From positions 1-64,000 of the forward strand of contig DASXZW010000086.1 of assembly GCA_036501665.1 (NCBI GenBank): a stretch of DNA of 64,000 nt, written 5' to 3'. The translations under genes were made by a program, and so were the position numbers. The DNA comes from DATAUD01 sp036501665 (GTDB taxonomy: Bacteria; Verrucomicrobiota; Verrucomicrobiia; Limisphaerales; Palsa-1400). The notes under the pieces are model-generated. The model saw only the letters and a program-made list of their open reading frames with translations. It was not told the DNA's origin and ran no database searches. Shown one piece after another: positions 60,764-64,000 of this stretch; the first letter of the stretch is position 1, and every line of letters begins with the position of its first letter.

Positions 60764-61474
60764 TCAGACTGCCTTCCGGCTTCGCCTAAGCAGGCAACAT
60801 GACGCCGAAAAGCGCTTGTTGACCCACGGCAGTCTCCTGGCGGTGTCCTGCCACCCCTTATACCGGATAAATGGGAGCGCCAGCCGCGCGACCTTTGACC
60901 ATGCTCCGTACCTGCCGCGCGACCATTCACCCCAGGCTGTCACGCATTCCACTTCACCGGAGGCAACGACATCGAAACCCGGAAACAATGCGGCCAGTTC
61001 TGGCGGAGAAGGCCGGAAACGATTGTCCAACGGATCAGGATGGTACGGATATGCGCGCGGGCAGGAAACAAACAGCCAACCCCCGGAACGCGGTATGCGG
61101 GCGACTTGAGACGCAAGGCGCTGGATATCCGTGACGTGTTCGAGAATATTGCAACAAATCGCCGAACCGAATCCCATGCCAAGAAGGCGTTCAAAAAACT
61201 CGGCGTCCAATAAGTCTCCGACAATGTCCACCCCAGGCGCTTGTTGTAGGTCTGTGTTGGTTATTTGAACACCCCGTTGTTTAAGAGGAGAGATAAACAA
61301 TTCATTGATCCACGGCTGTCCAGTTTGCTGGAATTCAGCGTTCTGACTGCCAAGGTTCAGGCACGGGGTAAGGTCCTCCCTTTCAATCTTCGCTGCCGCT
61401 TCCCCCAGCCATTTGGCTTCATTGATCAACATAACATGATTTTTCCCAGCGAAATCGCCAAAACACAAGTTCAA
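60764..61474 (-). CDS. SAM-dependent methyltransferase in the polysaccharide cluster
   Basis: A 236-residue class I methyltransferase. The start may be Met15 (61432). Key segments are LTPCLNLGSQNAEF (motif I, slightly degenerate: L-N-L-G-S in place of D-x-G-x-G), GVQITNTDLQQAPGVDIVGD, GSAICCNILEHVTDIQRLAS (the N-x-x-E-H-V of the WbdD/UbiG group) and RIPRSGGWLFVSCPRAYPYH. It probably methylates a sugar or ends a chain. The operon position after the flippase supports polysaccharide modification. Confidence 0.82.
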   Translation of the reverse strand: MNLCFGDFAGKNHVMLINEAKWLGEAAAKIEREDLTPCLNLGSQNAEFQQTGQPWINELFISPLKQRGVQITNTDLQQAPGVDIVGDLLDAEFFERLLGMGFGSAICCNILEHVTDIQRLASQVARIPRSGGWLFVSCPRAYPYHPDPLDNRFRPSPPELAALFPGFDVVASGEVECVTAWGEWSRGRYGAWSKVARLALPFIRYKGWQDTARRLPWVNKRFSASCCLLRRSRKAV

Positions 61475-61585
61475 ACAGCGGCTACAGGTATTACTTTTCC
61501 GCCGAAAACAGGCGGGAATTGCCCCATAATAATCTTGGAGTCCACCGAATCCAGATAATGCCGTAAGAGTTACTAGACTGCGTAA

Positions 61586-62977
61586 TCAACTGTTCCGACC
61601 TGCCTTGAAAATATATTTCCTTACCAACCACGGGTATCCCCACGCGCTGGTCGGCAGCGAAGCAATAACGGGCGCCCAGGCCGCGCCGCTTATTCCCCAA
61701 TGACGAATCATGACCGGCATCAGCAGCACGGTTAACAACGCATGCGATCCGGCAATGACGCACTGCAACCGTAGCACCCTCGCCGCATTAAGAACGGTGC
61801 TGAAGCACGACGTCCATGCGTTGACCAGGAAACATACCATGAAGGACAGGACAATCCCAGGAGTCGGGGCCATCCCGGCAGTGTTCGTCTTTCCCAGCAA
61901 AAGGCGGTACAGCGGGTCCGAGAAACAGAGCAAAGCCCCGCTCGCCACCGAAATGATGACCGTCCCCGCCACAATCGTCAGCCACATGGACCTCTTTATC
62001 CACGCAAAGTCCTGCCGGTGTATCGCCTCCCCAAATGCCGGCCACAACGAGCGAAAGCTCAGTGAATACAGGCCAAAAACAAGAAAATAGATTCTGGACA
62101 ATATCGAAAATCGCGCGACTTGCGCGGGGCCTGAAATCACAGCGATAATCATTTTGTCTATCTGAAAAATGGCGCTGAACGACAACGCCAACACAAACAA
62201 CAGGCTTCCGTCCACCACCAATGCGCGAAGATATTCACGGCGGTAAAGAGAGCGTTGCGGGCGAATTTCAGGAAGGCGGAAATTGAACAGGTCAATGACA
62301 CCCGCCAGCTTGATCAGCGCGGGAACGCCGATTCCCGCGCAAACCGCGCCAACTAAGCCCATTGTGGAATAGGTGACCGCCACCACGGCAATAGTGGCGG
62401 CAAATTTGGATGCGGCATCCCATGCGCTCACTGCGGCAAAATTCTGGTAAGCCCCATAAACAGCATCCATGATCCCGCAAAAAATCGTCAGCAATGTGAA
62501 TAAAATCGCGATCGCCGCAGCCAATGAAATGTGCGCCGATGCCGCGCCGTCGGAAAGCTTCAGCACTCTCTGCCACGGCAGAACAAACGCCACAACCAAT
62601 CCGAGGATTGCCAGCGTCCCCAACAAAACAATCGACGCGGTTAGAAATGTCGAAATGAGTTCGCGCGCCTTCTTATGATCCCGTTCCGCGAAGCAGACCG
62701 TGAGAAAATTCATCAGGCCATACGACAAGCCGGCGTTGCCCAATCCCAGTATTAGGACGAAACTGGTGAAAGTTTCATAGACCCCGTATAGTTCGATTTT
62801 CAGATACCGAAACAAGAACGGCATCACGATCAAAGGAACCAGCGCGCTCGTGGAACGTAACAGCACGGAAACCAAAACATTGCGCTTTAGCTTGCGATTG
62901 CGTTCCTTGCCATGCTCAGCCAGGCTGGGATCGTCTGCGGCAGGGATGCTATGCGATGTCAAATCTTTCGGCGGCAT
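61586..62977 (-). CDS. Wzx-type polysaccharide flippase
   Basis: A 463-residue MATE/MVF-like protein with 12-14 helices. It begins with a charged segment, then NVLVSVLLRSTSALVPLIVM and PFLFRYLKIELYGVYETFTS, the usual Wzx start, then LGLGNAGLSYGLMNFLTVCF. It flips lipid-linked repeat units across the inner membrane. It is the first cytoplasmic-membrane gene of the cluster, 112 bases before the methyltransferase, with the outer-membrane barrel upstream. Confidence 0.9.
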   Translation of the reverse strand: MPPKDLTSHSIPAADDPSLAEHGKERNRKLKRNVLVSVLLRSTSALVPLIVMPFLFRYLKIELYGVYETFTSFVLILGLGNAGLSYGLMNFLTVCFAERDHKKARELISTFLTASIVLLGTLAILGLVVAFVLPWQRVLKLSDGAASAHISLAAAIAILFTLLTIFCGIMDAVYGAYQNFAAVSAWDAASKFAATIAVVAVTYSTMGLVGAVCAGIGVPALIKLAGVIDLFNFRLPEIRPQRSLYRREYLRALVVDGSLLFVLALSFSAIFQIDKMIIAVISGPAQVARFSILSRIYFLVFGLYSLSFRSLWPAFGEAIHRQDFAWIKRSMWLTIVAGTVIISVASGALLCFSDPLYRLLLGKTNTAGMAPTPGIVLSFMVCFLVNAWTSCFSTVLNAARVLRLQCVIAGSHALLTVLLMPVMIRHWGISGAAWAPVIASLPTSAWGYPWLVRKYIFKAGRNS

Positions 62978-63225
62978 TCAATATGTCAGGCATTAGGCGC
63001 CAATGACCGACATGGCACACTTTGCCATTGAGGAGGTCGATTCACAGTTCGCTTCGCTTGCTCTTCAATAGCATAATTCACAATGTCCGGCGTGATTGCC
63101 TTTGTAATCACAATGGAGCCGAAAGTAGCTTGCATCTTCTGCTTAAACAACCGTATTTGCGCGGAATAACCGACTTGAAAATTGGCCCGCAAGCCGTCGG
63201 ATTCACGCGCGCGGAATGCAAGAGA
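62978..63225. other. Spacer between flippase and barrel, no gene seen
   Basis: 248 bases. A 68-codon minus-strand frame (62986-63192) lacks motifs and compositional support. The region is the likely site of a promoter for the flippase-to-GT genes. Confidence 0.5.
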
Positions 63226-64000
63226 TCAATAACTCAAGGTCAGTTGAAATCCCGTCTGGTTGTCAACAATACTGTTGACGCTTTGCGATTTGGTGCCGAG
63301 ATACTGATAAAAAATCTGGCCGCTCAAGTGGCGCAAGATTTTTGCGTCGAGGCTGGCTCGCGCAAAATGGTACTCACCCGTATAATCAGTCGTGTTCGGG
63401 ACGACTCCTATGAATTCAAGGTTATAATACCCGCCGCTCACAGCGGCCGTGAAGCGTTCCGTGATTCCCTGGCGAACTTCCAGGGCAGCCCCCGTCGCCG
63501 TGTAGTTGTAACCGTTGAAGATTGAAGCATATAGCTGGCGGAACCCGCTCAAACGCAATGACGTGCGGACTGCGGGGCGGTATTCTCCAGCAACCGTGAA
63601 CACCGGATTGAGCGTGTCAGTGCTCTTGCTTTGGTATTGACGCAATTCAGCGCCGACAGAGGCGTCGAAGACGAGCTTTTCAGTGTAGTTGTAGCGCGCG
63701 CGCGCCCTTAATTGTTCGTATGTTTGACTTTGATGTTTCGTCACCACGTCTTCGCCCGCCAGGACTCCAAGGCTGACCGGCATCTCCTCGGAAACCTGGT
63801 AATTGAACCAATCCTCGGTGTTATACTCGGTGTAACCTGTCAATCCGGCCTGGTCATATCCAATGCCAATGCGGCGAAAGTTGCTTTCAATGGAAGTCGC
63901 CTCGCTAAGTTGATAGGCTGCTGAAAGCGCAGTGTTAATAGTTTCCACAGTCGTGCGCTGGTCGAACTCAACAATCTCGGTTTTTGACAGGTTATAGTCC
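63226..64000 (-). CDS. Outer-membrane beta-barrel protein of the polysaccharide cluster (N-terminus outside window)
   Basis: The frame is open to the right edge, so the visible 258 residues are the C-terminal part. Alternating strands, each with aromatic ends, are seen: DWFNYQVSEEMPVSLGVLAG, RARARYNYTEKLVFDASVGA, AVRTSLRLSGFRQLYASIF, GEYHFARASLDAKILRHLSG, ending FQLTLSY with the terminal aromatic that signals BAM-dependent insertion. Barrels of this kind near Wzx/Wzy genes act in exopolysaccharide export. Start and signal peptide cannot be seen. Confidence 0.75.
   Translation of the reverse strand, partial: DYNLSKTEIVEFDQRTTVETINTALSAAYQLSEATSIESNFRRIGIGYDQAGLTGYTEYNTEDWFNYQVSEEMPVSLGVLAGEDVVTKHQSQTYEQLRARARYNYTEKLVFDASVGAELRQYQSKSTDTLNPVFTVAGEYRPAVRTSLRLSGFRQLYASIFNGYNYTATGAALEVRQGITERFTAAVSGGYYNLEFIGVVPNTTDYTGEYHFARASLDAKILRHLSGQIFYQYLGTKSQSVNSIVDNQTGFQLTLSY

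Noticed and set aside
62986..63192. 68-residue minus-strand frame between barrel and flippase
   Set aside because: No motif and no ribosome site; listed as spacer instead.

Overview
The window looks like a chromosomal segment of a Verrucomicrobiota bacterium, probably of the Pedosphaera/Limisphaera type. This is inferred from gene style, not from an rRNA marker. The clues are ECF sigma factors with an added membrane segment and exported C-terminal domain, a single-gene prepilin-like protein with the H-x-DG-type tail (SFVDGHV), Tat-exported TIM-barrel and DUF362 proteins, a quinoprotein dehydrogenase with an inserted cytochrome c, BatA/von Willebrand proteins, SBBP propellers, frequent ATGA/GTGA overlaps with weak Shine-Dalgarno signals, and several families of palindromic intergenic repeats.

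Layout. 0-5 kb: the 3' end of an ISAs1-like insertion sequence, a Tat-exported TIM-barrel protein, a PQQ dehydrogenase and a zinc-ribbon membrane protein. 5-8.3 kb: a degenerate tRNA, an ECF sigma factor overlapping a prepilin-like gene, a tRNA-Thr half fused to a truncated MazF-like toxin, and a complete RelE-type toxin-antitoxin pair. 8.4-14.7 kb: DUF362, ROK kinase, GmhA-like isomerase, UvrC, and a second ECF sigma factor carrying a secretin-like C-terminal domain. 14.7-17.4 kb: an M48 protease with TPR repeats. 18.2-27.6 kb: a tightly coupled five-gene envelope operon (BatA/VWA, two halves of a DUF4175-like protein, a VWA/amidotransferase-like protein, and a secreted C13-like cysteine protease with an EF-hand loop). 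I consider this the most interesting block. 27.7-31.1 kb: sugar isomerase/epimerase, Gfo/Idh/MocA oxidoreductase, initiator tRNA and a SerA-like dehydrogenase. 31.4-35.3 kb: a decaying stretch with an epoxide-hydrolase::alcohol-dehydrogenase chimera and a coxB::coxC chimera lacking coxA, around an intact Ohr gene and an alpha/beta hydrolase. 35.7-41.5 kb: tRNA-Ala, a DUF5703/GH95-like glycosidase and a nitrate/sulfonate-type ABC transporter. 41.8-45.1 kb: an SBBP propeller, an Hsp15-like S4 protein and an orphan receiver. 45.1-54.2 kb: a four-gene MdtABC/NodT-type RND efflux operon. 54.4-64 kb: an iron-type solute-binding lipoprotein, then a minus-strand exopolysaccharide cluster with three GT4 transferases (two of them duplicates), a polymerase, a methyltransferase, a Wzx flippase and an outer-membrane barrel cut by the window edge.

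How genes work together. The RND operon encodes adaptor, two pumps and outer-membrane channel in one transcript. The polysaccharide cluster holds assembly, flipping, polymerisation and probably export. The 18-27 kb operon encodes only membrane or exported proteins and ends in a predicted protease, which suggests an envelope surveillance or processing complex; its function is not known to me. Two sigma factors with exported tails could be self-contained envelope sensors. No CRISPR array, prophage or rRNA operon was seen.
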